DNA from: Balamuthia mandrillaris
Taxonomy: Eukaryota; Discosea; Longamoebia; Balamuthiidae
Assembly: GCA_031835245.1 (NCBI GenBank)
Contig: JAVKOQ010000411.1
Coordinates: 1 to 41,647 of the forward strand
DNA: 41,647 bases
Direction of reading: 5' to 3'
The notes beneath the pieces were generated by a model. It searched no databases. It was not told the DNA's origin and saw nothing but the letters and a program-made list of their open reading frames with translations. A program made the translations under genes and the position numbers. Below are positions 1 through 11,811 of the stretch, piece by piece; positions within the stretch are counted from its first letter, which is position 1; each line of letters starts with the position of its first letter.

Positions 1-3000
1 GATAACTTCCGCTGGCGTTCCAGATAAAATAAATCCACCGTGTCCCTAACCTGCGATGGAGGAACCATGATGTCTGCCAGTAATGTGGTGAGTCGCCGGG
101 TAGGCAAACGGAAGAGGAGGAAAACAAAGGGCACAAACTGATAATTCTGAAATCTTTCTGCAAGCCATGACCAACAAAAATACATCCAGTGTCTACTAAA
201 AAGCGTAGTTTTAAATACGCGTCCTGGAGGATGACGCTGGATAAGCACATGAAATAAATGAAAAGGAGCTTAGGTAACAAAGAGAACCTTCAGAGTAGTG
301 ACATGGTGGGAGGAAACTGCGGGATCCAGATCTCCAGGCACAATGCCAGAAAATCGGGTCAAATACGCAGCAATCGGCTCGTAAGTAACTATGTAATCAT
401 CTATAAAAACATCTGGTTCTGATGTTTGGCTGTGGTCCTTCTGTTCAATTTGAGTAAGGGTTTTGCTATCACCGTCGCTTAAGGGTGCGTGGTCTCTTAA
501 TACACTAACTCTAGCCAAGCTGAAAGTGCCTGGTTTGACAATCATTCGTTTGCCGTCACTACGTAAATAGGTCTCTTCCTTACAAGATGGGATTGGATGA
601 GTCAGCTAGCTCACACGGAAAAGAAATTAGAATAAGCGAGTAAGTAACTTACAGTTTGCAATGATACAAACTCAGCATCAAGTGCTAACAAGTCACCACA
701 ATGAGGAATAGTTTGTTGGGTCAGTGTCCTTGAGGGAGGCGGGCTGTTTATAGAATTGCTAGTACGAGGTATTAGAGGAAATGGAGAAAAGGAAGGGGTA
801 TGTTATAAAATCCAGTACTGTTGAAAAGGGTGATCGAGGAAAAAGACATCGCTTGTGATTTGATTGAATCTGTGAGGTACAGGAAACCTCTCCACTGAGT
901 CTAGTCTAGTGAAGTATAGGAGGCATGGGAGCTTTTACAAGAAAAGGATTAGCAGAAGAAATGTGCTATTTGAGGTTAGGAACCTACTTTCCAAACGGTA
1001 TTATATTGCAATACTTCCTCTACCGGGATTGTGGTGATGCTAAAGTCGTTAAATAAATACCATTCACTTTTCTGGTCAGAGGAATACGATGCAGGAATTT
1101 TGATATGAGATACCAAGTGTTCTCTCTTACGTGGATTGCTCTCCAGATCATTGTAAATGTGGGCAATGGTAGCCTATATATTTTCGAGAAAATAGCATCA
1201 AGAAGGAGAGCAGAGCAGAGGCAAATAGCGGGAGTAGCAAACATACCGAAAGCTCATAAACGGCAAGAATGTTACCATCCTCTGTAAGGTTAGACTCTTC
1301 ACGTACTGTTATGCCTTGTTCATTCTTCACCAAGTAAAATCTGGAATAAAAAAGATGGAGCATTAGAAAGGACTACGCCATTTTTCAATGCTCGTCCTGG
1401 AATACCTTAACGGAAACCATGAAGGACTACCCGTGGCCTCTTGTCTGTTAACCAAATCCCTCCAAAACGAAACGACCTGATAGTGTCAAATTGTTTGTTT
1501 GTGTTTATAGTGAGAGAGAGAGAGAGAGAGGATGCGAGTACGAACATTTGGTCCCAAAGGGAAGTTAAGGCAAAGGACGTTCGGAGCATCTTGTAACCAC
1601 ATTTGGCAAAGGTGATCTTGGGTGAGGGCACACCGATCGCACCATAACTGTTGGCGATAAGCCTTGTGAATGCTGTGTTCCAAAGCCCTGCAAAAGGTAG
1701 CGACCGGGTCATGGAAATGGGGTGTCTGTTTGGATAACTATAAGCCAGATAAATAACGCTAAGAAGGGCTAAAGGATTCAAACCGTATTTTCCTCCTGCG
1801 CTGGCGGGAACATTAAATCGAGGGTGATGGAACAAACTTGAGAAACGGTCAAATAATTGCAAGATAAACAACAATTATGAACTGAAAAAATGGAGCCAAA
1901 GAGCTGGTCGATGAGTGGAGGATGGCGAGATGAGTCGCCCCAGGTTGTAGAAGATAGCAATGGCGCTCGCAAGCTTTCTTTCTGTAATTGCTCCAACAAA
2001 AAAGCGTTGAAGCGCTGGATGAGGCGACCTAAGCGCACAGTGTCTGATGTGGCGGCAACAGTGGTTGGTTCAAATAGATCACTGGTTGACGGCATGTGAC
2101 GGAAAGTACGAAGAAAATTGCTGGCGTGGCAACTCTTTCCTTCACATATGTCCAGCATGTGAAACAAAAAACCTAACTCACAGCTTAGGCAAAACTCTTC
2201 ACGGCAGACATGATTCAGCATATGCATCCTCAGCTGTGGAATAAAATAAAATGTTTGTAGACAAGCATGCGTGTAGGCGTTGGCATATACGTTCTCCAGC
2301 CCTCCAAACTTCGTGCGATTGTAATACCTTTGTTCATTTCAATTAGTTTATGGATAAAAAGTACGTTTTTCGATGAGCAAGCAAATCACTCCTTGAAAAG
2401 AACTATGGCTACGTACTCAAAATTGAAGCCTTCCATGCCAAGTTTGTAGTATTTTACTTCTACTCTACGATAATGTTTCGGTGGTGCTATTACACCAGTT
2501 CCACACTGCTTCCAAATGGAGAGAAGTGAGATAAGAGAGTGCCAACGACAGTGAGAGTAAAAGCGATAAGAGCTGAGAGCATAGAGAAACAGAGTGGTAA
2601 GGGAAAGCGAACACTAGACTGAGTAACAGAAGAACAAGTAGGCGGCTGTTGTGATGGATGTTCACTGGGTTGGCTGTTTTGGGTTTTGCGAGGATTTGGG
2701 GCATAGTGAAGGCGGCCAAGCTTCTTGATATTGTTCATGACTTGACTGGGTATCTTAGCTGACTTCAGTCCCACATCAAAGTCCATAGCTGGCGGCCAAT
2801 CAGACAATAACTGCTCGTTCAATTCCGGAAAAATAGAGGTGGACAACGACCTGGGACGAGGAGAGAAGGAAAAACAGGTGAGATTCCTGGAGGACCAGGG
2901 CAATGGAATAGGAGCATGCTTACATTTGATCGTCGTAAAAGGAGGTAGGCAGATGGCGAGAAACGGGGAGTTCCGGCAAGACTGTGGCTCTTGAATAAGA

Positions 3001-4417
3001 ATTCACCTGCATGTCCTGTCGATCAGCCCATAGATGTACATAGCCTCCTGAGTCACCAAAGACAGCAAGCTCTCCTGTACTTGAAAGATCAATAGTCAAA
3101 ACGGCGTCTCCACCACAGTCCACCTACGTTACAAAATTCATCAAGCGAGACACAGGAATTTGAGTGAACCTATTGCTACAGAGATTACACCAAGAACTGT
3201 GGATTGGTACCTGGTACATTTGTATATTTGTCTGTTCTCCTTGTGCTTCACATATCTGTAGTTGTCCGCCCTGCGACACCACAAAGAGGCTAGAAGAGAA
3301 CTTTGGGTGGAATTTGACTTGGAAGGCTCCAGGAGGAAAAGCCACGGGAGGTAGTGGTCTCATAGTTCTAAGGTCATATATCTTGACCATTGGATCTGAA
3401 GTAGGATAGGGTTGACCGGCTCTGCATATCAGGGGAGAGAGATTGAGAGAGAAAAAGAGTAGAGGAGCAACGTATAAAGAGAATGAGCATGGGGAATAAA
3501 TAAAGTGGGTTAAACACGAGAAAAGGGAGAACCGTTTCGTCCAACCACAAGTGGCGACAAGATCGCCCTTAACATCAAGGCTCATAATGCCACAGGAATG
3601 GGAATCAAAGCGGTGTTCAAGGCGGAAAGAACGGGGATCAAGGAGGGAGAGCTGGCCACCAAGCCCTCCACAACAGAGAAGGCGAGAGCGCCCAAGGCAA
3701 GAAAAACCGAGAGCAGTGCCAACGTCGTCACTATCTATGGTCACTTGTTTTAGCAATGTGCCGGTGGTCATATCTAGGAGGTGAAGCAAGGGGCGCTCTC
3801 CCGCTAGAAGCAACTCAGTGCGGGAAGAGTTGGTGTAAAGGCCACAGCGCAGGTCATTGAGCCCCTTTTCAGGGGAATGGAAATGAAACCGAAGGCAACC
3901 TCCTGTGCTGTAATGGTATAGCCTGTCTGCTGTCACTGCGGTGATTCCCTCTGCGCCATTGAGGAGCTGCCGCACCCCTCCCTCACCTGCCACTGTAGCT
4001 GCTGCTGTCTTGAAGCTCGAGTACTTGCTCAGCTGCGGCGTAACCAGGTAGCTCACAATTCTACCCTATATGTGATAGTTGTTTGTTGTGTGAGAGCTGC
4101 TGTGAGGCAAAGGCAAAGGGCAACGGCAAGGGGCTGCTGCAAGAGAGAGAGGAGAGGAGCACGTGCATTGTCAAGCCCTGTCCACAGCAGTTCCTCTTCA
4201 GTGTCAAAGAGAGAGGCAGTGACCATGGCTGCCGGAGTGGCAGCGGAGGGGAGGTGTTCAGCGAGGCTTTGCAACTCGAACCAGCCCCTCTCCAGGAGTG
4301 TGCCACTGCTAGAGCCAACAAAGCTACCAGTACTGACAGCAGCAGGAGGCAAGTGCGCATAGCCCACCACTCCCCCGCCTCCTCCTCCCATGGGGTGTTG
4401 CTGGTGGTGAGGAGAAG

Positions 4418-4448
<31 letters not shown>

Positions 4449-4808
4449 ATAGTGAAGTTGCTGTTGCTGCAGGTGATGGTGGTGGAGGGGGTGGTGCAGC
4501 TGGTGGTTATGCTGCTGTTGTTGGTAGCTCTGCGCCAGGTTATTGGTGTGTGGTCTGTGGCTATGTTGCTGCTGTGCGGCTGCTGCTGCGTGGTACAGGT
4601 GCTGCTGGGTGCCTCCACCTGCGCCGCTGTAGCGTGCCGTAGCGTTTGGGGGATGGAAGACACGCTGTTCACTCCCTTCCGCTACTGAAGGCGGTGGTAT
4701 CCACAGCGGGGAGGGTGTTGAGTGTGGCCTGCCAGCTGCTGCCCCTCCTCGCCCACTGAACAGCCCTCTGCCGCTCCCCACTTGCTGCTGTTGGTGGTAA
4801 TCTGCCAT
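1..4808 (-). CDS. PAN2: PAN2, catalytic subunit of the PAN2-PAN3 poly(A) deadenylase (3' end outside window)
   Basis: The product trims mRNA poly(A) tails in the cytoplasm with PAN3. I assembled 16 exons by splice sites and family similarity: 4808-4167, 4065-3533, 3421-3211, 3123-2924, 2850-2620, 2464-2417, 2327-1784, 1725-1546, 1476-1406, 1340-1247, 1173-988, 931-819, ~758-653, 578-288, 223-139 and 73-1. Together they give about 1,200 residues. In order they encode a Q/H/G-rich leader (~1-190), a WD40 region beginning at LFDTEEELLWTGL, the inactive UCH-like domain (CREEFCLSCELGFLFHML; WCDRC; WYLFNDF) and the DEDD exonuclease (LLALDAEFVSL, FIDDYI, GHGLQKDF). The usual protease cysteine position reads ANAYTHACLQ, as expected for a pseudo-protease. 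The first intron appears to use a GC donor (AAT|GCACGT) spliced to TATAG|GGT, giving LDN|GRIVSY. The exon 5 donor and exon 13 acceptor are less certain. The gene continues past position 1. Confidence 0.95.
4392..4460 (-). repeat. CAG (Gln) repeat inside the PAN2 first exon
   Basis: On the coding strand a CAG run encodes ten consecutive Gln (4419-4448), followed by TSPHHQQHP and a Gly run. More Q/H clusters lie upstream to ~4560. This is a length-variable low-complexity leader ahead of the WD40 domain, not a separate gene. The opposite-strand ORFs here are its shadow. Confidence 0.8.
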
Positions 4809-5173
4809 TCAAACAAAGGCTGTATCTACCCCTCCGAAGACGGCCAACCTCTGCCTCCGGCTGCAGCAACCACTTTTCCTTCCTTGCTTGTTTGCTTGCT
4901 GCTTTCTTTCTTCGCGGCAGAAAGAAGCCCTGCTGACCGACTAGCAGGAGGGGCAGTCTCGAAAAAAAAAAAACAATTAATGGGCCGGGTGCAAAAGCTC
5001 AGCCTACAAGGAATAAGGGTTCACTTGCATTTTCCCCTTCTATAACTTACGCTTTATTTTCCACCATAGTGCTGTCCCATTGATCGGCCTGGTCTTGGCG
5101 CCGCCTTTGTAGTGCTCTTAAATAATAAATAAATAATGATAGCTTCCTGCTAGCAGGTTGGCTTGCGGAATCA
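4809..5173. other. PAN2 upstream / FCF1 downstream spacer
   Basis: This 365-bp spacer separates the PAN2 start from the FCF1 stop, both on the minus strand. It holds a 12-A run (4962-4973), the GGCGCC-type motif at 5073-5107, and on the minus strand AATAAA-like signals (around 5050-5060 and 5120-5140) that could serve FCF1 3'-end formation. I see no coding exon. Confidence 0.6.
5073..5107. promoter_or_regulatory. GGCGCC-centred shared motif, copy A (upstream of PAN2)
   Basis: The segment reads CCCATTGATCGGCCTGG then TCTTGGCGCCGCCTT on the plus strand. It lies about 265 bp upstream of the PAN2 ATG. About 35 bp match, with two or three differences, the reverse complement of 12369-12403 upstream of NMD3. 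A shorter core recurs at 6501-6516. A promoter role is inferred from position only. Confidence 0.45.
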
Positions 5174-5283
5174 TCACTTGGCTGGAGCTGCAACCCAGAG
5201 AAAGGAACGGAGAAAATTTGATTAACGTGAGCAGAACAAAAACTGTCACAAGAAAAGGAGAGAGTGGGAGAGAGAGAGGGGGA

Positions 5284-5317
<34 letters not shown>

Positions 5318-6311
5318 AAGAAAGGCAGCGAAAGTACCTCCGTAGGCTTCCGGCATGCGCTCAATAGAGTAACGATGCTGGGTTATGTACATGATAGGGA
5401 CGCCAGGAACCTTGCGGATTCTCCGTTTGAGGTCTTTATCACATGTAGCCACGATATAGCACTTATGCATCATGACCCGGTTTACAATGCAGTCGTCAGC
5501 GTAGGTGCCTTTGTGGGTACACGGAAGGCGCTCGAAACGAGGATCTTTGGCAATTCTATTGAATGATGTGGAGAGAAAGTGGCGAGGTTTGTTCAACAGA
5601 AATAGCAGAAGAAATAGCAAAGTGCGCGATATTGCAATGTACCTGAGGGCCACTCTGAACTTTTTGCCTAGTTTTTCCAACTCCGCCATGACGCAGTCCG
5701 TGATGCAGGGAATGCCTGAAGGGGTTGTGAGTCAAAACCAAGGTCAACAACATACAAAATGCATTTCCTATGCTTAAAACACTACATACACTTGGCGTAA
5801 AGACAGTCCATCATCGAAGAGACTATTTCAAGTTTGTTCTGAATGGAAAAGTTGATGAAGTTCGTGTCCAAAATAACGTAGTAAGGTGGACCCAGTTGAG
5901 TGTTGTGTCGGAAGAACAGTGCCGAGGAGGCTTGTGGCCTGTGGTATACGAGTAAGGCGTTCGCTTTAAGTTGGTGGAGGATGGAGAGAAAGAGAGAGAG
6001 AAGAGGTATGTACACTGATTTCACAAGTTCTTCATCTTTCTTTTTGTTCTTCTGTTCCGCTTGTTTCTGTTCTTTGTGTTGCCTGGCGGCATCGGAAATA
6101 AAAATTACATTAGACTAAGAGGTTATAGAAGAAAAAGAAGGGAGCGTGGGCAGGTAGGTACAAGCGCTGGTCCTTGGGGCTAATCATGCGCTTCACCGCC
6201 GCAAATTTTCTGGTCTTCTTTGCTTTGCCCTACCACAATTATAATAAAAATAGCAACAACGTTTGTCGGTATGCGTGACGAAGTAGCGGAGGGGAGGGGG
6301 GAGAATACCAT
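5174..6311 (-). CDS. FCF1: FCF1/UTP24, PIN-domain endonuclease of the small-subunit processome
   Basis: The product is the nucleolar nuclease that cuts pre-rRNA at the sites bounding 18S rRNA. Seven exons give a complete 197-residue protein, matching the usual length of about 198: 6311-6309, 6229-6162, 6082-6014, 5938-5790, 5715-5643, 5555-5338 and 5187-5174. The first coding exon is only the ATG (CGACATG|GTATTC), and exon 2 starts GGC AAA GCA AAG, giving [19 protein letters not shown]-domain acidic positions are visible in [20 protein letters not shown] and [13 protein letters not shown]. The C terminus is RMPEAYGAPAK. The last intron contains a long CT tract on the sense strand. The gene is divergent from RasGEF across about 230 bp. 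Confidence 0.97.
5284..5314 (-). repeat. (CT)n tract in the last FCF1 intron
   Basis: An alternating GA run on the plus strand is CT on the FCF1 sense strand. It lies inside the intron between the exons ending at 5338 and starting at 5187. Similar sense-strand CT tracts occur in introns of PAN2 and Piezo in this window. Confidence 0.85.
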
Positions 6312-6500
6312 GTCGTAGGTTGGAGTGTAGGAAGGAAGGGGTGTGGCGGGCAAGCGCTGCTTGGCTGTTGTCCGCTTGGCTGTTGTCTTTCTTTTTTCTC
6401 CGCAACTGAGGTAATAGGTAAACTTCCGTTATCGCAGTCAGTCAATACAACCTAATAGCTTCTTGGGCAACATGCCCATTTTACGTTAAACAAAATCGCC

Positions 6501-6516
6501 TCTTGGCGCCGCCTTA
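6501..6516. promoter_or_regulatory. GGCGCC-centred shared motif, copy B (FCF1/RasGEF divergent spacer)
   Basis: TCTTGGCGCCGCCTTA lies 28-43 bp upstream of the RasGEF ATG and about 190 bp upstream of the FCF1 ATG. It is identical over 15 bp to copies A and C. The rest of the spacer 6312-6543 shows no coding exon. The core resembles an E2F-type TTGGCGCC site, but that reading is inference. Confidence 0.45.
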
Positions 6517-6543
6517 GCAGCCAGAGAAGCCGCATCACCCAAA

Positions 6544-9269
6544 ATGTTTGTGGCACCGGGGCCACCTTCCGAAGGTATGTTCTCATCGTGGTGGTGGTTT
6601 TAGCTTGAGTTATTCTTATCCCGTAAGCGCTTTCTATCTTTCTCTATCACTCAACTCAGAGCTGGTGGAGCAGAGCAGCCAAGTCGAGCGAACGCATTGG
6701 AGAAGAGAGGTCCTGGCCAAGCATCCGCAAATAAAGGAATTACAAGAAAGCCTGTATCCCTTGCATAGAGCCGCAAGCTTTGCGGAGCTCTATCAACCGG
6801 CTGGTCGCGAAAGCAAAGACCAAATTGGGAGAGAGACATTACTGCGGTTGATATTTCAACATTTGGATTATTTTGGATACACCCACAGCGCAACGAAACT
6901 GGAACAGGAGGCCCTCCTTTCGCGTTTGTGCCTATTCTCTTCACGCTACGCAATCTAGTCATTAATAGCATTGTTTGAACCTCCTATGTAGATCGCCCTT
7001 TAGAATGGAATACGGACAGCAGGCTAGATCATTTTCTCCGCAAAGGCTTAGCTGCCTGTGAGAAGGTTTACGACAACGCTTTGGGTCCGTATTTTCGCTA
7101 CTGCCACCTTGGTAGAACGGATATGTGGTGTAGTGGTGGTAATTGTGTTTGTTGTTACGTGACTTTGAGGTGATTGTGGTTGGTAAGTTTGTGGGCCATG
7201 TGGTTGTATTGCAATTCTATAACAGGCTATGCCATTTTTACAGCGGAGAGATTGCCTACAGAGTCAGATCTCGAGGACACATTGGCGCACTTGGGCTTGC
7301 TGGAGGAAGAAGAAGGTTTGTTGCCCTCACCACACGAGAGGCGGGATGCCAGAGGAGGGATGAACATTGTTAGGCTGATTTCGAGGCCGCTTCTCATTAC
7401 TGTGCAGAGGAAGAGGAGGAGGATATAAACATATGGGCCGAGCCTGATAACGAGAATATCATTAAAGAGGAAAAGGAGAAGGGAAATGTTACCATAAAGG
7501 CAGCTTCCCTCAACAAATTGGTAGAAAAACTTACTTCAGAGGAATCACCCGGTATTTTTCCTTCCCTTTGACTCTTTCTCGGAACTCCAAATAGAACAAG
7601 AAGCAGGTGGATCCACTAACTCACCCTCTTGCCCGAATGACGATATGTTGTCATCAGATTTGATGTTCGTGAAGACGTTCTTGATGACGTACCAGTCTTT
7701 CACCAGCCCCCAGAAACTGCTCACAAAGCTGTTTCAGAGGTACGATGTACCAGGACAAAGCGCCGAGGAGAACAGCACCAAGACAGCCATCATCCAATTG
7801 CGAGTAATTAACGTATTGAAGAAGTGGCTGGAAGAAAACTATTCAGATTTTGATGAGAAGATGATAACGTCTCTGAGAGAGTTCATCACGGAAACATGCC
7901 AACATACAAACCCAGCCCACTCGGACTCCCTCCTGAAATCTTTGAAGAAAGCACGCGACCCGCCGATAAAGCAATTCGACCACCCACCACCGGAACCCGT
8001 AGTCCTTTTCAAAAATATTTTCTCTCGCAACCTTACGTTCAACGACATGGATGAGCTGGAGCTGGCAAGGCAAATGACTCTCATCGAGTTTGATATTTTC
8101 CAACAGATTAAGGTTTGTATCGTTGCTTTGTTGCTGTGTTTTCTACGTGTTAGTATTATGAGTTTAGTATGGTTACCATGCACACCCTACTTTAGCCGTC
8201 AGAACTACTAAAGTGTGCTTGGAGCAAAGCAAAACTCAAGTCTCGTGCACCGCACGTCCTGCAGTTGAGCGATCGTTTCAACCGAGTATCGCTCTGGGTA
8301 GCACACATCATCCTGTCCTGCCGGACTATAAAGATGCGCGTGAAGGTGATGACCAAGTTTATCAATATAGCTCAGGTTTGTGGTTTGCCATCCAACAGTT
8401 TAATACTATGTAGTTGTGAGGAGGATAGCTAAAATATTCTTTGTGTGGGATTCCTCACCTCTGCTATTTTGAATCTATCAGCACCTCAAAGCCTTCAATA
8501 ATTTCAATTCTGTAATGGAGGTGATGGCTGGTTTTAACTCAGCGGCAGTTCATCGACTGAAACACACCCGTGCTGCTCTATCTGAAAGGAGCAAGGAGGT
8601 ATGGTGGCATAAATAATTTGCAAAACTTTGGTCTTCGATATTTACACTGTTTATCGGTTTCGATGATTCCATCAGTTGTTGGAAGAACTCGAGAAAACCC
8701 TGTCTGCTGATGGTGCCTACAAAAACTATCGAGATTCGTTATCACGGGTTGATCCTCCCTGTCTGCCTTATCTGTACGTCCCTCTGGCATTCCCGTTTGT
8801 GCTACACTAACCTAAATGAAACAAGGGGGGTGTTTTTAACAGACCTAACTTTCATTGAGGAGAATCCGGACAAGGCACAAGGGCTTATCAACTTTGCCAA
8901 GCGGCGTCTTATCTACACGGTCATCAGCAAAATACAAACCTACCAACAGGTAAGTGGAGTGGAATTTTGCGTAGTGTGTACTTGCACAACTTCTACTTGC
9001 GTTATTGCGGAATTGCTCATGTTGCGTTGCGTTGGGTTGTCTCCACCAGATGAGTTATAATCTGCAGCCAGTCCATCAAATCAGACAATTCTTACTGAAC
9101 CTGCCCAATGTGGATGAACAGGTACGTGAAACTTGGTCTTTTTTGGGAGCTCAATTTTATAGTGTGAACAAAATAGCTCACATGGTCTTTAAATTCAATC
9201 CATCAGGAACTGTATCGCTTGTCGTTATTGCGGGAACCTCGCAACGCAGATCGCACCAGCATAGCTTAA
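6544..9269 (+). CDS. Ras guanine-nucleotide exchange factor with N-terminal LisH motif
   Basis: The product would load GTP onto a Ras-family GTPase at membranes. Twelve exons give 600 residues in frame to a TAA: 6544-6574, 6660-6923, 6992-7111, 7244-7315, 7408-7551, 7595-8112, 8196-8375, 8482-8598, 8676-8773, 8826-8949, 9050-9121 and 9207-9269. A LisH-like helix pair ([20 protein letters not shown]) sits near residues 72-97. An acidic linker follows. The REM/RasGEF_N domain begins [19 protein letters not shown], and the CDC25 domain shows [52 protein letters not shown] and [13 protein letters not shown]. The C terminus [12 protein letters not shown] is close to the domain end, so there is no long tail. 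LisH plus RasGEF is common in Amoebozoa. I cannot assign a specific orthologue. Confidence 0.95.
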
Positions 9270-9367
9270 TACTTCTTTGCGAGGCAGAATAAACTAAGTA
9301 ATGCTATTGTGTATTTTAAGTAAGGATTTCAGTCATCAACCACAAGCCTTTCTCTCCTTGCTCTGCT

Positions 9368-11811
9368 CTAAATGGTCATGTCGGTCATGTCTTCAATGAG
9401 TTCGGAAATACTTGGCTATGCATACCAATGCAGTGGCATCATTAATGATAGCGTTAGTGATGAGATGCCATTTGACTTGATAAAAAAGAGACATAAAAAT
9501 CTTACCTCGGGGAAATCGGTCTCACCAACATCGCTCTCCTCCTCTTCTGCAACCTCCATGCCACCAGCACCTGCTTTAGTATTAGAAGCTGTGCAAGACG
9601 AGTATTAGCATACTTTGACCCACCGTCACAAAAAGCGTAGGAATATACCTTTGTAAAGGTTGACGGTAGAACGATACTCAGGGTCTTCCTCCAAATCTCG
9701 CAAAAATTGCTCATAATCGTGTCTGTGCAACGGGAAGATGAATCAGGAAACAAACATAAAATCGCAATAAACCAACTCAAGAAATACTTACTCTGCTTTC
9801 ATAGCGTCTGTCTTACGTAGCCCATCTTGTTCCTCCTTTTCCAAAGATTTAAGCATCCAAGGACGGGGTCTAGACTTCTTTCTTCTGTTGGGATAAGTCT
9901 TCCTCACCAAAATCTGGGGCAAAATTGCAATTAATGGAAGAGAGGGAAGCGCAGTTGACGCTCAGAAGACATTTAAACGTACCACATCAGGAAATTCCCG
10001 TCCTTGCATGCCCAATAGGTCCGACTCATTAAAGTTTGTAGATGTGAGGTCAAACCTGCGGGTATTCGATTTCCCACTGGCGGTCAGCAACGAAAAATAT
10101 TACAAATCAAAATGAGGGACAAGTACCCAGCAGCGGTGTCTCCCGGCTTAAGAAGGTGGCCTAAGTGAGTGCGAGCAAAAAATATAATATCATTACTGCC
10201 AAAATCGCGCGAGCGAGCGACCTGGGCTTCTGCGAGAACAAACTACAAGCAATAAAGTGAGAAAAAATACAAGAGTAGACCGAAAGAAACGTAAGAAATT
10301 ACCTTGCCGCGTGTGGGACCGATGGGGTTGATGTCAAGTACTATGTACTCCGTAAATTGATTTGCAGAAGCTAAAGGGCGAAAAGGTTGTTGCCAAAAAG
10401 CAGCAGCTGACAACTCAGCAACTTCAAAATAATATAAAACAGAGAATAACTTATTATGTGAGATGATGCAAAGGCAAAAACAGCAAAGCGAAGATCTACC
10501 TTGCAGAGTATTTGGGTCGATTACGTGCATCAAGTTGGATACTTTGTAACATAGGACCAAGGGGCTGAGTTAAGGAGGAAAGCTTGTTAGCCCATCTTCA
10601 TGAAGAGGCGGGCCAGAAATGTGCTTACCTGATGTTGCCAATGGCATGAGCTACTTTCTTCGGTAGGCACAGCAAATGATCCTACCACAACAATTAAAGT
10701 AAACAAAAGGTGAGAGGCGTGCTCCAAGCTAACAGAAAAGGTCGTCAGCGTACCCTGCAAACAGGGGTAATCTCTACGGAGAATGTATAATTATAGTTGT
10801 AGGTGTTGCTTTTAAGGTCGCTGGAGATGAGTTTTTCTGAGCACTTATAGCTGCAATGGTAATACTTAGCCAAAACACTCACCACCCAGAAAGAAGAGTT
10901 TTTTTTGAGTACGTTACCGAATGGGTACTATTGCTTGCAAAAAATCAACAAACTTTGAGGCATGACTTCGGTGGCCAAAGAAGAAATCCAAACCATCCGG
11001 CTGCTCCTTCACTTTAATTGTTTGCAAATGAAGGCCGTGCTTCAAAATGATCTGTTCTAAATAATAGAACGTACGTTTGTGGTCTGTCTGTAGAGTTTAC
11101 CACCGATACGGTTAGGCTTGGCCCTTGGAAAGGGGAAGAAGGGGAGCCAAAGAGAGAGTGACTAATAATGGGCACCTTTTGTCGGACTTGCACCACAGAA
11201 GACCAAGTGTGTTCAGTAAAGCTGGACTGGCAGCTGGGGCACTGTTGGTTTTGAACGATAAACTCAACAACAAAGACTTGCTGCAATATGGTGGAGGTGA
11301 ACACCTGGTGTTGGAAGGAGGCGGGCGGTATGCAGTGCATCCGGTTCCGAACAACAGGTCAGCTAACCAAGTTTGTTTGGTACAAACGGAGCAACAGGGG
11401 GGTTGTACCTCTTTCTGAACCGTCAGCTTGATCTTTATTCTCTTGGAGTGGGGTTCAGTCCAAATAAAACCAGCATCCACCAGTTTCACTTTCTTCAGTC
11501 CTTTGATTCTTTTAAGACAGAAGGTGAGGAGCTCCCGTGACTCGGGCTCGCAGTAGAGCCAAGTGTTGGGAGGATTCAAATATCTACAACAAGAAACGGT
11601 CAACAATGATTGAAAATAAGTTAGTTGGTTGGTTGGTGAGGACCGCAGAGAGGCAGAGCAGTTCCACTCCGCTTACCTTCCACAGTGGCGGCAGAAGGTG
11701 CAAGTTAATTGCTTGGGTATGCCGTCTGTGATGTCCACCTGCCCTCGAATGCAGTTTACACACATGTTGGAAGGATTGGCCTCTATGGCTGTGCCGCACA
11801 TACAGCACAGG
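9368..11811 (-). CDS. NMD3: NMD3, 60S ribosomal subunit nuclear export adaptor (first exon unresolved)
   Basis: NMD3 binds nascent 60S subunits and bridges them to CRM1. Fourteen exons join in frame to 492 residues: 11811-11677, 11583-11409, 11304-11176, 11087-10918, 10850-10754, 10681-10629, 10564-10500, 10421-10303, 10242-10127, 10076-9983, 9913-9792, 9722-9649, 9588-9506 and 9415-9368. The zinc-binding N-terminal region reads LCCMCGTAIEANPSNMCVNC, then TCTFCRHCGRYLNPPNTW. Other landmarks are LVDAGFIWTEPHSKRIKIKL, ILQQVFVVEFIVQNQQCPSC, HKRTFYYLEQIILKHGLHLQ, MHVIDPNTLQ and FFARTHLGHLLKPGD. The C-terminal ISELIEDMTDMTI with acidic residues fits the family's export-signal region. The first coding exon must end with two bases of a split codon. 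A candidate ATG lies at 11980-11978 (encoding MLPTGGGAQ...), but the junction is not clear. RasGEF converges, with about 98 bp between stops. Confidence 0.96.

Noticed and set aside
4083-4688. 201-codon plus-strand ORF opposite PAN2
   Set aside because: It is antisense to the Q/H-rich PAN2 first exon, has Leu runs from CTG on that strand and lacks any family similarity.
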